Assembly (NCBI RefSeq): GCF_029784155.1
Contig: NC_073693.1
Coordinates: forward strand, 338,102,023-338,166,022
Length of the DNA: 64,000 nt
Direction: 5' to 3'
Source: Uranotaenia lowii
Lineage: Eukaryota > Arthropoda > Insecta > Diptera > Culicidae
Of the stretch, positions 35,921-47,358 are shown piece by piece (position 1 is the first letter of the stretch; each line of letters opens with the position of its first letter). The position numbers and the translations under genes are program-made. The notes beneath the pieces were generated by a model. The model made no database searches and had not been told where the DNA came from. It saw only the letters and a list, made by a program, of their open reading frames with translations.

Positions 35921-37424
35921 ACTAGCTGATCCCGTACGAACTTCGTTTTGCATTTAACTTTAAAGCTGATAGTTTGTATTTGGTTGGTAATTAGGACGAA
36001 TTTTCACCAAAAAATTGCTTAAAATATTAAACAGAATTTGCAAGCGACCTATTTGCTTGTCTACCAAACGGAAATTTCAAATAAGAAATTGATTGACCGT
36101 CGAAAAAAACACCTGTGAACGAATTTTTGTCTTTTTCGATGCATATCAACAGCAGCAATTATGTCTAAAATATTTTCAAGGTAACATAAATAAAAATTTT
36201 CGTCTGAATAAAAATTTTTATTCATAAATCAATTGTGCGTTTTGTAAAACACCCGTGAATGAATTTTTGTGTGAATCACATGCATAATAAAACAATTATT
36301 GCAAAAACATTGAACAGTAAATCTGGACGACCCCTTTTTCGGTCGTCTAATAGAAAGTTTGTTATCAGTAATTGATTCCTCGTCCTGCAAAACTCTCGAT
36401 ACCTAACAACGTAATGATTGCAAAAAAAAAAACAAAAATATTAAGACGAACCCTTTTACTGATTCTTTGTCAAAATTTGACACGTGAAATCAATAACATG
36501 TGCTGTAAAACTCCCAAGTGCAAATTTTCATTATAATCCGATGTATAATCAAGACAATGGGGCTTATTCGGAGAGTCACATGAAGTGATGTGCAAAATTT
36601 CACATCGTTGTGCCGACTCCAGAAACCACTCTAGGCTAGAAGTTTCAGAACAGATTATATGGACGACCATTTTTGCCGACACCTGACTCGAGATTTTAAA
36701 TCTGAAACAATTGAGCGTCCCTCAAAAGTTCTTTGTGGAAATTTTCATCTCTATCCAATGCATAATAACGTCAATACCCCAAAAACATTGAACAGTTTAT
36801 GGACGACTCCTTTCGCAGACCTCTGAATTAAAGTTTGACAACAGAAATCAATTGCTCGTTCCTTGAAACTCCCATGTACCAAGTTTCCATCTTAATCCAA
36901 AGTATTTAAGCATTAATATCGCAAAAACAGTGTTAATATGGACGACCCCTTTGGCCGACCTTTAACCTTGAATTTGAAACCTGGAATCGATTGACCTCAA
37001 AATACTCTTATGCAAATTTTCATCAAAAACAAATCTATAATAACGCCGATATCGCAAAAACATTGAACAGTTGATATGGACGACCCATTTGCCGAGCCCT
37101 TCTACAAAACTTGATAACTGAGATCGATTGTCCGTTCCTTAAAATCCTTGTCTTCAAATTTTTATCTCAATCCAATGCGTAATAACGCCGATGTAGTAAA
37201 AACATTGAAAATTTGATATGGACGACCTCTTTGGCCGACCCCTGACCCTGAATTTAATACGTAGAATCGATTGCTCGTCCCATAAAACACTCACTTGCAA
37301 ATTTTTATATCAATCCAATGCATAATAACGTCAGAATAGTAAAAACACTGAACAGTTCATATGGACGACCCCTTTTTCCGACTGTTGGAGAAGAAATTAT
37401 ATTTCTTAAATCAATCACTCAAAA

Positions 37425-38610
37425 TATTGTAGACACCCTAGCATATAGCGACGGTGTAAGTTTTTCCGCTCACTAACTCTCGATATCAACTATCAGTTCG
37501 GATAACGATCGGCTTATCATTTGATAACAATAGAGTACTTAGGTACTGAAATCGAATGCCGGCTAGCTAGGTAGATTGCTAGGTAGTGATCATCGATCAG
37601 TCGTCAGTAGTCTGAATACACCAATCTGAATACACGCGTTTTGTTTCACTCCGCCAGGCTTCCGAAAAGTACTGGCGAACGACAGTATTCTTGCGAATGT
37701 CGCACATGCACCTCGATGAAAGCTTCCCGAATATTCTTTCCCCGACAGTTTTAAAAGGAACGGTCGTGCGATGTACAGCGATGGCTTATTTTACCTCATG
37801 CGAGAGTTTGTTCGTGGGTATGAAATTTTTTCAAGCTTCGTGACAGTTTTGGGAAAATCTTCGTGACAGTTTTCAATGCGTTGAATTTCGCATGACAGTA
37901 CTACTTACTCCGTCCGACTATAGCCGAGATTCGCTCGGGCCGAGTTAATTTCGAACAAACGTATTTTCCTTTTGCTTGAAGCTACGGCGGGTGGTGACCA
38001 CCCCAATCACCCTCCCCTCCCCTCCCCTTTTCACCTAACCTGCACCGGCACCACATATCGCGTTACGCGCCGATCGTATGCTGCTGCTCGGTGCGAATAG
38101 ATGGCTCGTTCGATCTATTCGAACCGAGCAGCAGCACATACGATAGGGCATGGGTACGGTATGGGCACGACAGTCACCCGTGACAGTCCTGCCCAAACTG
38201 TCACGCCCTGCAGCTGACAGTTAGGATGAAATTATTTTCGAAACAGGAGGTATGAAAGGATGAAAACCGAACTGTCGGTTGGGTTCGCTACAGCTTAAAG
38301 CACAACACTTTCGGCAACGCATGCTTTGAGCAGATTGTTCAGATACAGCCTGGGTTCTCGCACGTGTACGATGTAGCCGAAGCATTACGATTCGTTACCG
38401 ACGGTACAGCAGCGAAACGAGTGGTAAGGAAAATCGTGACAGTTTGTTTGGCAAGATAAAGGCTGTCATAGCAAAGCTGTACTTTTCGGAAGCCTGCACT
38501 CCGCACAGTTCGCGTTTTTTTTATTGTCGGTCGTTGACCTTTATGGTCAAAGTACAACGGGAAGTTGAAAAGTGTCCGAAATTCGGGAACCCGGAAAGTG
38601 ATATTTTAAA
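37425..38610. other. GC-richer segment interrupting the 150-bp repeat run; GACAGT cluster
   Basis: This segment separates two parts of the repeat and has different composition. It contains 11 copies of GACAGT (9 plus, 2 minus) between 37681 and 38443, about thirty times the random expectation of roughly 0.4. GACAG is the core bound by TALE homeodomain proteins (Meis/Homothorax, TGIF). It also contains a near-perfect hairpin (separate entry). A TGTAGACACCC..-type start near 37429 could be a solo LTR, but no matching end or TSD was found. Confidence 0.5.
38073..38144. repeat. Near-perfect 30-bp-stem hairpin
   Basis: The arm 38073-38102 (ATCGTATG..CTGCTGCTCGG..GAATAGAT) pairs with 38113-38144 with one mismatch and one 2-nt bulge, leaving a 10-nt loop (GGCTCGTTCG). 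Size and shape resemble a short miRNA-like precursor or a cruciform; nothing proves it is transcribed. Confidence 0.9.
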
Positions 38611-38921
38611 CACCGACCTCTGACACAAAATTCAATACATGGTATCAATTTCTCATCTCTCAAAACCCCTATGTGCAAATTTTCGTCACAATCCGACGAA
38701 AAATAACGTCAATATCGCGAAAACAATATTTGTCTTATATGGACGACCCCCTTCAGAAGGGGTCATCCAAAAATCTGAAAACATTTTTCATCATTCCTGG
38801 TCCTAATCAGTATCCATGCCAAATTTCAGCTCTCTAGCTCTTAAGATGGCTGAGCCTATAGAGGACAAACAAACAAACAAACAAACAAACCCACAGAAAT
38901 TGCTTTTTATGTAAATAGATT

Positions 38922-41477
38922 TTCAACATAAAATCAGGGCAGTATTATAACAGAATGATTCAATTAAATTCAAGAATAATAACAAAACTTGAACCGTTAT
39001 TATTTCATCAAATAACTTTAGCAAACATAAATCATGTTTTTGGCTTTGAATAATTGTTCATTTTTTATTTCAAGGATTGGGGATGAATTCCATTGAAATC
39101 ATAGATTCATAGTTTTATTATCCGAGAGGTTTTTCAAACCTTCTTTTTGATTAGAAGCGTAAATTTAAATTCTTATGAATATTGCTAAAAATAATTTTTG
39201 ATCGCAAAACTCGTTACCTTCCACAACTAAAATTCAGTTTTTTATCTTTTTATTTCGCAAATTACGTGAGTCCCGGTAAAACCGGGAATTTTGGTAAGCT
39301 TATTCATGAACCAGTATCTGGTATCAGTTATCAAGAAAGGCATCGGGCTGCCTACCGTTTGATAATTTAACCGTAGGATTAATGAGCCACCGACCGCGGT
39401 GTAGAGAATAGCGTCTAAGTCTTCTAAGCCAGTGGTCATGAGATCGAGTATCGGTCACGGCATACATATTTAGAACTCGTTCTGTGGGCTGATGGTTTTA
39501 GCATTTTTAAAATGCTAGCCATTATATCCTTGAAAGATGTACGCTTTAGTCTTAAGTAGAATTTAGATCAAAGAAACATAAAGTTTCACTGAGATCCTAT
39601 ATGTGTGTGTTCGTTCAAATCATTTTCCAGATAATATCCACCGTGAGATTTTCAAGCATTACAGCTCTTTTCGTTGCCACAGAACATTAAAACTTGAAAG
39701 GAATAACAAACTTAAGAATTCCAATTCTACTAGACTTATAGATTCTACTAAACCCCGCGAATGGGTTTCACAAACACATACATCTATAACAATGGACTCA
39801 ATGTTATTGTTATGTTATTGTTATGTTATTGTTATTGAGAAGTACTCATTGAGTACACAAGAATTCAGATTGCGAACCAGGAAAAGACGGAAAAACAATA
39901 CTTTTCTGATAAAATCAGTTATATATGCGATCAGAACAGCAACAACAACTTTCAACAACATTTTTTTTTGTTCTTGAAATAAAACTTAAAGTTCATTAAC
40001 AATTTATTGTTATTATTCATTTGAATCAATGTTCATTTCTTTAAGTTTCTCTATCTCCTATTTATGCATTACTGAACAGAAAGAGGCGTTTGTAACAATC
40101 AAGCCCTGATTTTTGTTAGTAGAGAGACGATGAAATTTATTTAGTTAATTTTAAGGGCTAAGATCCATTTAAAATCCATACTTATCTCATATATTTTTTT
40201 ACAATATTGTATCATTATTTAATGTAGGTATTCTCGAGACTGTTTACAAAAGTAATTGAGCAGTTCTTATTTAATATTATAAGGCAAATTTTTTAGCAAA
40301 ACACGGAAAACAAATGTTGAAAAAGTTAAATTGAAGCTTACAGACGTGCAATTAACCCATCGTTGGGCGAATCAATTCTGCACAAATGATGTGTGAAAAT
40401 AATCCAACTGTTTGGGGAAATTTACTTTTTGAAGATCTTCTGAAATTTTCCTAGTAAAAGTTACTAGGAAAGGGATGTAAAGATTAACTTTCTGCGCGAT
40501 TTACAAATTTTAGAAAAGCGAGTTTTTATTTCGAAGAAATTACCAAAGATATTACTTAGGTTCATCACAATCCAGAATTATTTTAAATGCTAAATCGGAC
40601 TAGAATGAAAAAAACAAATTAAAATGATATTTGGTTAAAACTTTTCTTCATTTAAAAGATCACAATATTCATACAAGCTCTTTCTAAAACAATTGTCAGA
40701 AAAAAAAATGTAGCTTCTGAAGGACGATCAAATTTATTATAAGTTAATACTCTAGTTTGCAGTTGTTCAACGTTGTTCAAATTAAGGATATTCCTGAAAA
40801 CTTACAATACATTTAATCAAAAATATATAAATATAAGTATGAATGGGATATAAAAACTGTATTTACGGATTGAAACGCTCTACATTTTTTACATTGATCA
40901 CAATAAATGAAGAGACTTACTGCCAAAATAATTATGATTTATCATTTCTGGCTCATTTTTGTTATCCGAGAATTCTTCAAATGCATTTGCCTGATTTGTG
41001 GTCTTATCACTTCACTACTTATACGGTTAAAAAAATCTAAACCAAGAAAGTTAAATATTATCGAGAAATTCCGAAATTTATCCAAATGTCTGAAACTGCA
41101 ACGTATTGAAAGGCGCTGGCCTATTAATAATCGACATTCGTCTTGAGAAACATGATACAAAAGCCAACATAATGGAAAGTTCGAGTAAAAAAATTCACTT
41201 AAGTTGTTCAAATTTAGCATATCATCAACGCTCTGAAAACAGAGCCTTATGACCTGAATTCTCATGCATCTGTTGTCCATTTTTTTACGATATTTCAGTA
41301 TCTGTTCTTGATTTTTTTTTCCAAAAAGTTAAAACTTAACTTTTACCATAAAAACAGATGTTCATCTTCTTTCGTAAGCACTCCATATTATTAACGATCT
41401 CAGTTTAGGAACGACATTTCAGAGTCTTTAAAAAACATAGGTTGTGAAAACTGCAAACGAATTATGTATAAATCGGT
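38922..41477. other. Unassigned AT-rich DNA
   Basis: Contains a small TGTTAT simple repeat at 39803-39838 and an inverted CCGGTAAAACCGG word near 39274. Short ORFs show no domain. No element ends were matched. Confidence 0.45.
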
Positions 41478-41668
41478 CATTTTTGTCATTTTTGTCATTT
41501 TTGTCATTTTTGTCATTTTTGTCATTTTTGTCATTTTTGTCATTTTTGTCATTTTTGTCATTTTTGTCATTTTTGTCATTTTTGTCATTTTTGTCATTTA
41601 TGTCATTTTTGTAATTTTTGTCATTTTTGTCATTTGTGTTATTTTTTGTCATTTTTGTCATTTTTGGC
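41478..41668 (-). repeat. 9-bp satellite array 3, (GTCATTTTT)n
   Basis: About 20 copies of GTCATTTTT on the plus strand, equal to ATGACAAAA on the minus strand, one base from the TTGACAAAA unit of arrays 1 and 4. Edges carry indels (GTTATTTTTTGTC near 41637) and substituted units (TTTATGTCA, TTTTGTAAT). Open frames such as Val-Ile-Phe and Met-Thr-Lys repeats are by-products of the period. Confidence 0.95.
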
Positions 41669-43110
41669 ATCGTTTGTTTTTTGTTGGTTTAATGCTTGAA
41701 AAAAATCAGTATTTTCACGTTTTAATTCTTGGACATTAAATTTTTATCATGCACGACTTGTTGAAGAAACTTCGATTTAAATATGGCACTCTTACCATAA
41801 CTAATGCAACGCACGTCCTGATTAGCTCTTTTCCGAATGTTTAACTACACCAAAAGCCTTCCTCGTGATGTTGCCATGCGCTACAAAACTTCATCGATAA
41901 TCCAAAGTCACGTTGCATCGTTTATCCGCCTCATTGATTGCAGTTACTCACCGGGAGTTTGCCGAAAGACACGTATCGTTTCGTATCGGGGTAAAGTAGC
42001 TGGCTTAGAGCAGCTCAAAAAGCTTCAACCTTCTCCAGCTGTTTTCATTTTCAAAATCGATCCCACTTCCTTCACTCAAAGCTAGTCCCGACAACGAGCA
42101 ACATTTGGTATTAAGTCTCCTCGAAAAACCCACCGAACCGGAAATGAAGTCTCGCATACATGCGCTTTTCCGAAAGCTTTCCCTCATTTTCATGACCCGG
42201 CAGAGGTAGAAGTTCGGTTTATTTTCCAAGTGGAAACAAAAGTGAACAATGCCGGTTTTTCGATGGATTACTCGAACCGGAATGTCAAGTTTGCGTGAAT
42301 TTCAACCACCCTCCGGGAGAAGGACCAGGGAACTTCAGGATGTGAAGGGTGCCATGCATGTGGTTTTCCGGATGCATCGATTAAACGTGCACGTGCAAAA
42401 GTCCCTCCGCTGATTATAATTAAGCTTATTTACCTGCTTTAGTGTGCCAACAGCCAACACCCTGTAACGAACTCAAGTTACAGGAAAAGTTTCACACCAA
42501 CCACCTGCCTAGCTGGGGAAATTTTCTGAATCTACAATTAAGGCGAATAAAGAGGAATAAAATTTGCATTTCGATAATGTTGGCGTTTAACGTGAATGCG
42601 CTAATGTGGTTGTGTGTGAGCCTGAATGCAAAGAAATCGATTCCAAGAGAGCATTATGGAGTGGGTATAAAGGTTATCAAGATTTAGTTTCATGTTTTTA
42701 CATTTTGGTTTTCGAGAAAACCATAAAAGGAAACGATTTTGCCGCTAATCATACAGAAAAAGGAATTCATGTTTAGTTGTTGAACATGTGTAAACTCATT
42801 ACGAAAATAATTGCACAGGTCTTAGAGTTCAGTTAATCAAAAGGCTTTCACAGTTTATAAGTTGTTCGAGTTGAACAGACTTATATTCTGTTTGCTTTCC
42901 GATTGTTAGCTGGTGCTCTCGGTTTAAAATTGATATTTTTCATTGTTTTTCCTACTTATACTTTGTCTAATCTGTATTTTTGGTGGCTACATCCTCCTAC
43001 TTCAATTTCTGCCACTTTTCGGTCCAATACTTATTCTTCAAAAGAAACTGAGGGCAATTTAGTGGATACAGCTGTTTCTAAATTAATAAAACTTGATTGT
43101 GTTTTAACCA
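41669..43110. other. Unassigned non-coding DNA
   Basis: Between 41830 and 42700 the base composition is more balanced and short ORFs occur on both strands, but none has a domain or splice support. It may be unique intron sequence. Confidence 0.4.
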
Positions 43111-43600
43111 CTAAGGGGGTAGGGTCTAACGGGTAAAAAACACCATTTTCACAATTTTTTTCTAGAGCTATCGTTCAAACAAATGAATTAAAATTTTTTG
43201 CATTATACAAAGCATTGTTAAAAGAACATTTAGTAATTTTTTCGTAGAAAAATATTCAAAAATGAGCCAGTGACGGAGCACTTTCGAGGATGCCTTTTAG
43301 AAAACAGGATTTGCGGTGGACACTGTATCTCAGTACAGTAACATCTGAAGTCAAAAAATCAGAGCAAAATAAGTAATTTTCAAATGACGATATCCACGGA
43401 CTTTAAAAATGTGCTGTCGAGAAAAAACGCGTTTGAAGTTTCTGCTCTTGCTTTCTTGCAGTATTAGATAGGAGGAGATAAAGGCCTATAATTTCTACAG
43501 TTTTGCTTCAATTGATTTGAAAATTTGACACAACATTCTTGAAATGTTTCTTAATAAGAAAATAAAAAAAAAAAAGATTTTTTGAAAGTGTTAGACCTGC
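43111..43600. mobile_element. TTAA-type MITE, copy B (internally deleted, inverted relative to copy A)
   Basis: The left end CTAA-GGGGGTAGGGTCTAAC corresponds to the right end of copy A read in reverse, and the right end ..GTGTTAGACC to its left end. Sequence is highly similar throughout, for example the shared CTCAGTACAGT/GAGATACAGTG and CAGTATTAGATAGGAGGAG blocks. About 230 bp present in copy A (roughly 1240-1475), including its internal inverted pair, are missing here. The flanking TTAA has decayed to CTAA on the left and is lost on the right. Confidence 0.88.
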
Positions 43601-43907
43601 TGCCAATTCTGTCAAAAACGAAGTTATACATGTTATACTTTGTACACTGGTTGGTCAATATGTACCACTAATAAAACGCGCAAATTTAAACTTTAAAAGT
43701 GATGCTTACCCGCGGTATATCGCCAAAAATACCCGCATTGTAAACTTTTCCGGTGGCAGTGAAGTTTGTCCGCGTGTTATCCACTTAAAAACTATCTGAC
43801 TGAGGAAGCAGTTAAACAGTTAAAAATCCGCAATTCGTCGCTAGCTCACTAAACTTCCATTGTTTAAAAAAGTGCATCCAAGCTGAAGTCTTCCAACGGC
43901 TGTATTT

Positions 43908-44131
43908 GTGCTATCTCTGGAACTCATCTTCATCGCTATTATGTCGAACCTACAAAGAACCCCACCGAGTGTGAGCATCTCCAAACTTGGGTCCCCTCAA
44001 GTGAGACGCCCTGTGAGCTCCCCCGACGTCAAAACAAATAAACGTTTTCGAACCGAAGATGAGATGATCGAAAAAATCTTCCTCACTCACCCTTGAGAAC
44101 GCCGTGTCGATGCTCATGAATCAGTTTAGTG
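43908..44131 (+). pseudogene. LINE ORF1, 5' part
   Basis: In-frame ATGs at 43908 and 43941 open a short segment rich in Ser, Pro and Arg (MSNLQRTPPSVSISK..), which stops at about 44096. A one-base frameshift near 44090 would continue it to 44131, where a TA-flanked element is inserted; the same frame resumes at 46702. This supports the segment being the N-terminus of ORF1, the nucleic-acid-binding protein of the retrotransposon. Confidence 0.6.
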
Positions 44132-45623
44132 TAGGGGGAAGTGTTCCTAAATGCGCATGTTGGGTAATATGCGCATACAGCCGATTGACGATATGGCTAT
44201 AGATTCAACATATCTAATCAGTGCAGTTTGAGGGTAATAGGCCTTTAACACATGGCATGAAAAAATTAAATTGTTATATGAAGTCGAAAACATTTAAAAA
44301 TTCAAACAAGATTTTTGTCAGTTTTGTTAGAATATATTGAACTTTAGTTATCGTGCGTACAGATTCTATGAACAAAAATTTTAATGGTTTTTCTTTCTTA
44401 TTCATCTAGAAATCGGAAATTCAACAAATTGAAGCTTTTGGCAAAGTTGTAAATGATAAGATATTGGAATAAGAGACAGGTTCTGAATGCCCATACCAAG
44501 GCAGGTTAAATGCCTATATCAAGAAAAAATAGATTATTCTTATAAATTTTTTACTTTCTATCATTTAAACATTAAATTTACGCTCAAATCACGATCTTAC
44601 AGCGAAAAATGAAGAACTTCATACTGATCCGATAAAACTACAATATGAACAAAATATTACCATGAAATATGGCCATATGGCATACTTAACAATGTTTCAT
44701 GCAAAAGAACTAGTGATGTAAAAAATTTCACCGAAATTTCAGCCTTGACGTATGCTTAACATCCGTTTCTACCATTTTCAATTAAATAATATCAAAATAT
44801 TGCAAATGTATGTATGTATGTATGTATGAAAACCCACCAGTGGCTGATAGGTCTTTCGACCCGAGGCGGTACGGGAAGTCTCGATCGCATATTCAAATAT
44901 TGTTCATGCTTAACTCATAAACAATATTTGCAGCACAACCAAGGGGTCCGTTACCACTGGTTTGGGACAGGTTTGACTCATCTCACTCCCTTCCAACTGT
45001 TCGAAACAAATGAAGAATTCTGAAAAGGTTCTAAAGTAACCTACTCATTATTCTAAATTTGTCGAAATACTCCGGCTGGCTTGAACCCACAATCCATTGT
45101 ATATCAGTCTTCCGATCGTTTGATGTCCTGTCCAATTCCCCCACTAATCCCCATAATAGAGTTAAGCTATTTTGAACATATGAAAAAAAAAAATAATAAC
45201 ACTTTTTACATCTTACCTCTTTTTCATTTGAAAAGGATACTTGTCTATTTATACCACCAAATTTACCGGAAACATTTAAAAGGCAGGAATGGGCAAGCCT
45301 GGATACATAAAAAAAAAAATCTGGAATAACGGTACTCAAAGAATAAAGTTATTTACAGTGAAAAATACACGGATACACCTAAGATGTTTACTTAAATCCA
45401 GAAGTTTTTGGTGAATGTGTAGGTTTTTCAATTTTACTTTTGGAAATTTTATAAATTTTCTAAAATTATTTGAAAAATTTGCAAAGTCTGTTGTTGTATA
45501 AATTTAAAAAATAAATATTCGACCTGAGCCGAATTTTCGGCTTAACGGTTACAAAAACCGAAAGAAAAAAGTAGGATAGAAACATTTTCTTTTACTTTTT
45601 TACATATTATTTTGAAAATCATT

Positions 45624-45645
45624 TCAATCAATCAATCAATCAAAA
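45624..45645 (+). repeat. ATCA simple repeat
   Basis: Five tandem ATCA units within the retroposon-like insertion. Confidence 0.8.
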
Positions 45646-46156
45646 AATTAAAATGTACGGGCTGATTTGTTTGGATTTTTTTTTAATATTTACGTTTTGT
45701 TTCATTGTGTAGAAAAAAAAATTGTTTATATTTAATGGAGTTGTTTTAAGGAGCGAAAATTTTGATTTTTTGTAAAATTTTATAAGGAAATACAAGTTGG
45801 AATAACAAAATATCACTTTTAAATGTGAACATAAAATTGACATTTCTAGAAATAATAATTTGAAATATTGTAAAATGAATTCAGTCCACTACCCTGATCT
45901 GTTTAAACTGAGTGAATTCATGTCACAACTATAAAGGAGATGTTCAATTGAGAAACTACTTACATCAAATTGTAGATAATTAAGAAATCATCAACTTATT
46001 TGGAGACACATTTAAAAACATTTCCACAGATTTAACCGGAAATCAAAGTGGTATGTAAATGAAGTAAAAAAAAATTGTCCATACTAGCGTGAATTCACGC
46101 CACAAAATTTTCAAAAACTACACAAATAACTTAAACTTTTAATGTTCAAATTGTAT

Positions 46157-46492
46157 TCATACCTGAAGAAAATCCGTAATTTGCCTACAATCACTCTTCT
46201 TGTACTTACCGGGGACAAACATGCGAAAGGGTTCGAGACAACGGCAAATGACCAACAACACCCACCTTGCGAGCAAAGGCAATCGCTCAGCAACATTTGG
46301 GACCCGAAAAAGCTCCACGAGGTCCGAAATTGAAGGTTCGGCTCCACCATTGCAACCCGGTTCACCAGGTGTAATCCTCGAGCCCCAAGACGTCCCGTAG
46401 CAGCATTTCCTGTTGGCCGGCCACCTCATCGAGTACACACTACACGGTGTTTTGGATTTCTTGACTAGTGTCACCCCCTCCAATAATATCAA
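46157..46492 (-). pseudogene. Unrecognised coding-like fragment in the retroposon
   Basis: Three minus-strand frames are unusually stop-poor here. One begins after VTLVKKSKTPC and includes ISDLVELFRVPNVAERLPLL; another reads CVLDEVAGQQEMLLRDVLG and then stops. Frequent switches between frames and internal stops suggest a decayed fragment of a gene carried with the retroposon. A splice-donor-like sequence follows at about 46206. I do not recognise the family. Chance openness in a GC-rich patch is the alternative. Confidence 0.3.
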
Positions 46493-46701
46493 AATATTGC
46501 AAATGTTAATAAAATATAGCTAAAAACATAAATATGCGCATTTAGCCCACCACTGTAAGAGATTTTAACAGAAAAATTGCTCTAACGTTTATAAAACAGA
46601 TGTCCGCTCATGTGTATAAAGTTTTCAGACTCCTATCTATTGGAATATGGGAGAAAATGAGTGCTTTCCTTAATATGCGCATATAGCCCGCCTCTTCCCT
46701 A

Positions 46702-47358
46702 ACCAAAAACATGATTGACGATTTGCGCAATGACATCAACCACAAAATAGAAACCGTGAAATCAGAACTTGATGGAAAGCTGGAGGCCGTTTCAAAGGAC
46801 ATTCTTTCGTTAAAAACTGAATGCTCTTCAAAATTTCGGGACACTTTCCGTATGTTGGACGAAAAAGTGTGCAGCATACAACACTCTATTGGCACTTTGG
46901 AAAAAAGAAACGAAATCATCATCAGCGGTATTCCTTTCATGACCGGCGAAAATCTGGAAGATTACTTCGGGCGGATCTGTTGTAAGCTTGGGTATACGCA
47001 GAGCTCCATGCCTTCCGTGGACATTCGTCGAATCAAACCTCGATCATTGAAAGACGGCGACGAAAGTCTTGTGATCGTAGAGTTTGCCTTGAAAAACGCT
47101 AGAGACGAACTTTATGCTGCGTACCTGCGGAGTCGTGACCTGAGACTGAACCATCTAGGGCTAACGTCGGATCGTCGGGTGTACATCAATGAAAACCTGA
47201 CTCTCTCAGCAAGGAAATTGAAGGCGGCTGCGTTACAACTAAAAAAGGCTGGAAAATTGACATCTGTGTTCACTAAACAAGGAGTAGTATACGTGAGGCA
47301 ATCAATGAATGGACCTGCTGTAGCAGTGCTAGCTGAAGGAAATCTAGCTAAGTTTTGA
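46702..47358 (+). pseudogene. LINE ORF1, main part (coiled coil + RRM-like domain)
   Basis: About 215 residues from ATG 46711 to the stop at 47358; the frame is also open back to the TA junction at 46702. The first 70 residues have a heptad-like charged pattern (MIDDLRNDINHKIETVKSEL..) suited to a coiled-coil trimerisation region. Then comes RNEIIISGIPFMTGENLEDY, the start of an RRM-like fold, and a C-terminal block DRRVYINENLTLSARKL with KAGKLTSVFTKQGVVYVR. This is the layout of ORF1 proteins of non-LTR retrotransposons, which bind the element RNA. Only the 5' part (43908-44131), the insertion and one frameshift separate it from a full ORF. Confidence 0.75.

Larger units (their letters stand above)
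35921..38921 (+). repeat. Dispersed repeat with ~150-bp internal units and (CAAA)n end
   Basis: The left edge reads ACTAGCTGATCCCGTACGAA and the right edge a CAAA simple repeat (38865-38890) followed by TTTTTATGTAAATAGAT, a terminus style seen in a common arthropod repeat. Between them, copies of a roughly 150-bp unit follow each other with strong divergence. Each has TATGGACGACCCCTTTGGCC, then CAATTGCTCGTCC, CAAATTTTCATC, TCCAATGCATAATAACG and CAAAAACATTGAACAG, in that order. Six or more units are recognisable from about 36290 to 37400 and one more at 38610-38760. The run is broken by a foreign segment at about 37425-38610. Superfamily not determined. Confidence 0.75.
44785..46506 (-). mobile_element. 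Retroposon-like insertion flanked by a 25-bp direct repeat
   Basis: An exact 25-bp repeat (AATAATATCAAAATATT..) lies at 44785-44809 and 46482-46506. The 1.67-kb insert has a (CATA)n simple-sequence tail on its minus strand (44807-44828), as left by LINE-driven retroposition. A tRNA-like stretch on the minus strand near 45070-45160 (TTAGTGGGGGAATTGG and, downstream, GGGTTCAAGCC) resembles pol III boxes. The 5' 350 bp (46140-46480, minus) is GC-richer and contains exon-like coding with a CCCCG/GTAAGTACAAG donor-like site at about 46206. No protein family recognised. Confidence 0.55.
44132..46701. mobile_element. TA-flanked DNA element inserted in LINE ORF1
   Basis: TA at 44132-44133 and 46700-46701 flanks a body starting GGGGGAAGTG and, inverted from the right, GGGAAGAGGCGGGC. 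The palindrome ATGCGCAT occurs four times, only near the ends (about 44152, 44169, 46534 and 46676), probably as binding sites. Removing the body and one TA restores an open ORF1 frame across the junction, which confirms the boundaries. Most of the interior is a second insertion; without it the element is about 870 bp, a usual MITE size. No transposase. Confidence 0.8.

Noticed and set aside
37429..37670. Solo LTR starting TGTAGACACCC
   Set aside because: No matching CA end with a target duplication could be located.
39603..39977. 124-codon ORF
   Set aside because: Contains a TGTTAT simple repeat, low complexity and no recognisable domain; looks like chance.
41400..41739. Val-Ile-Phe and Met-Thr-Lys repeat ORFs
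   Set aside because: By-product of 9-bp array 3.
46111..46492. Third GPCR exon between TM1 and TM2
   Set aside because: The flanking exons already join in phase, and this segment lies inside a retroposon within a transposon.
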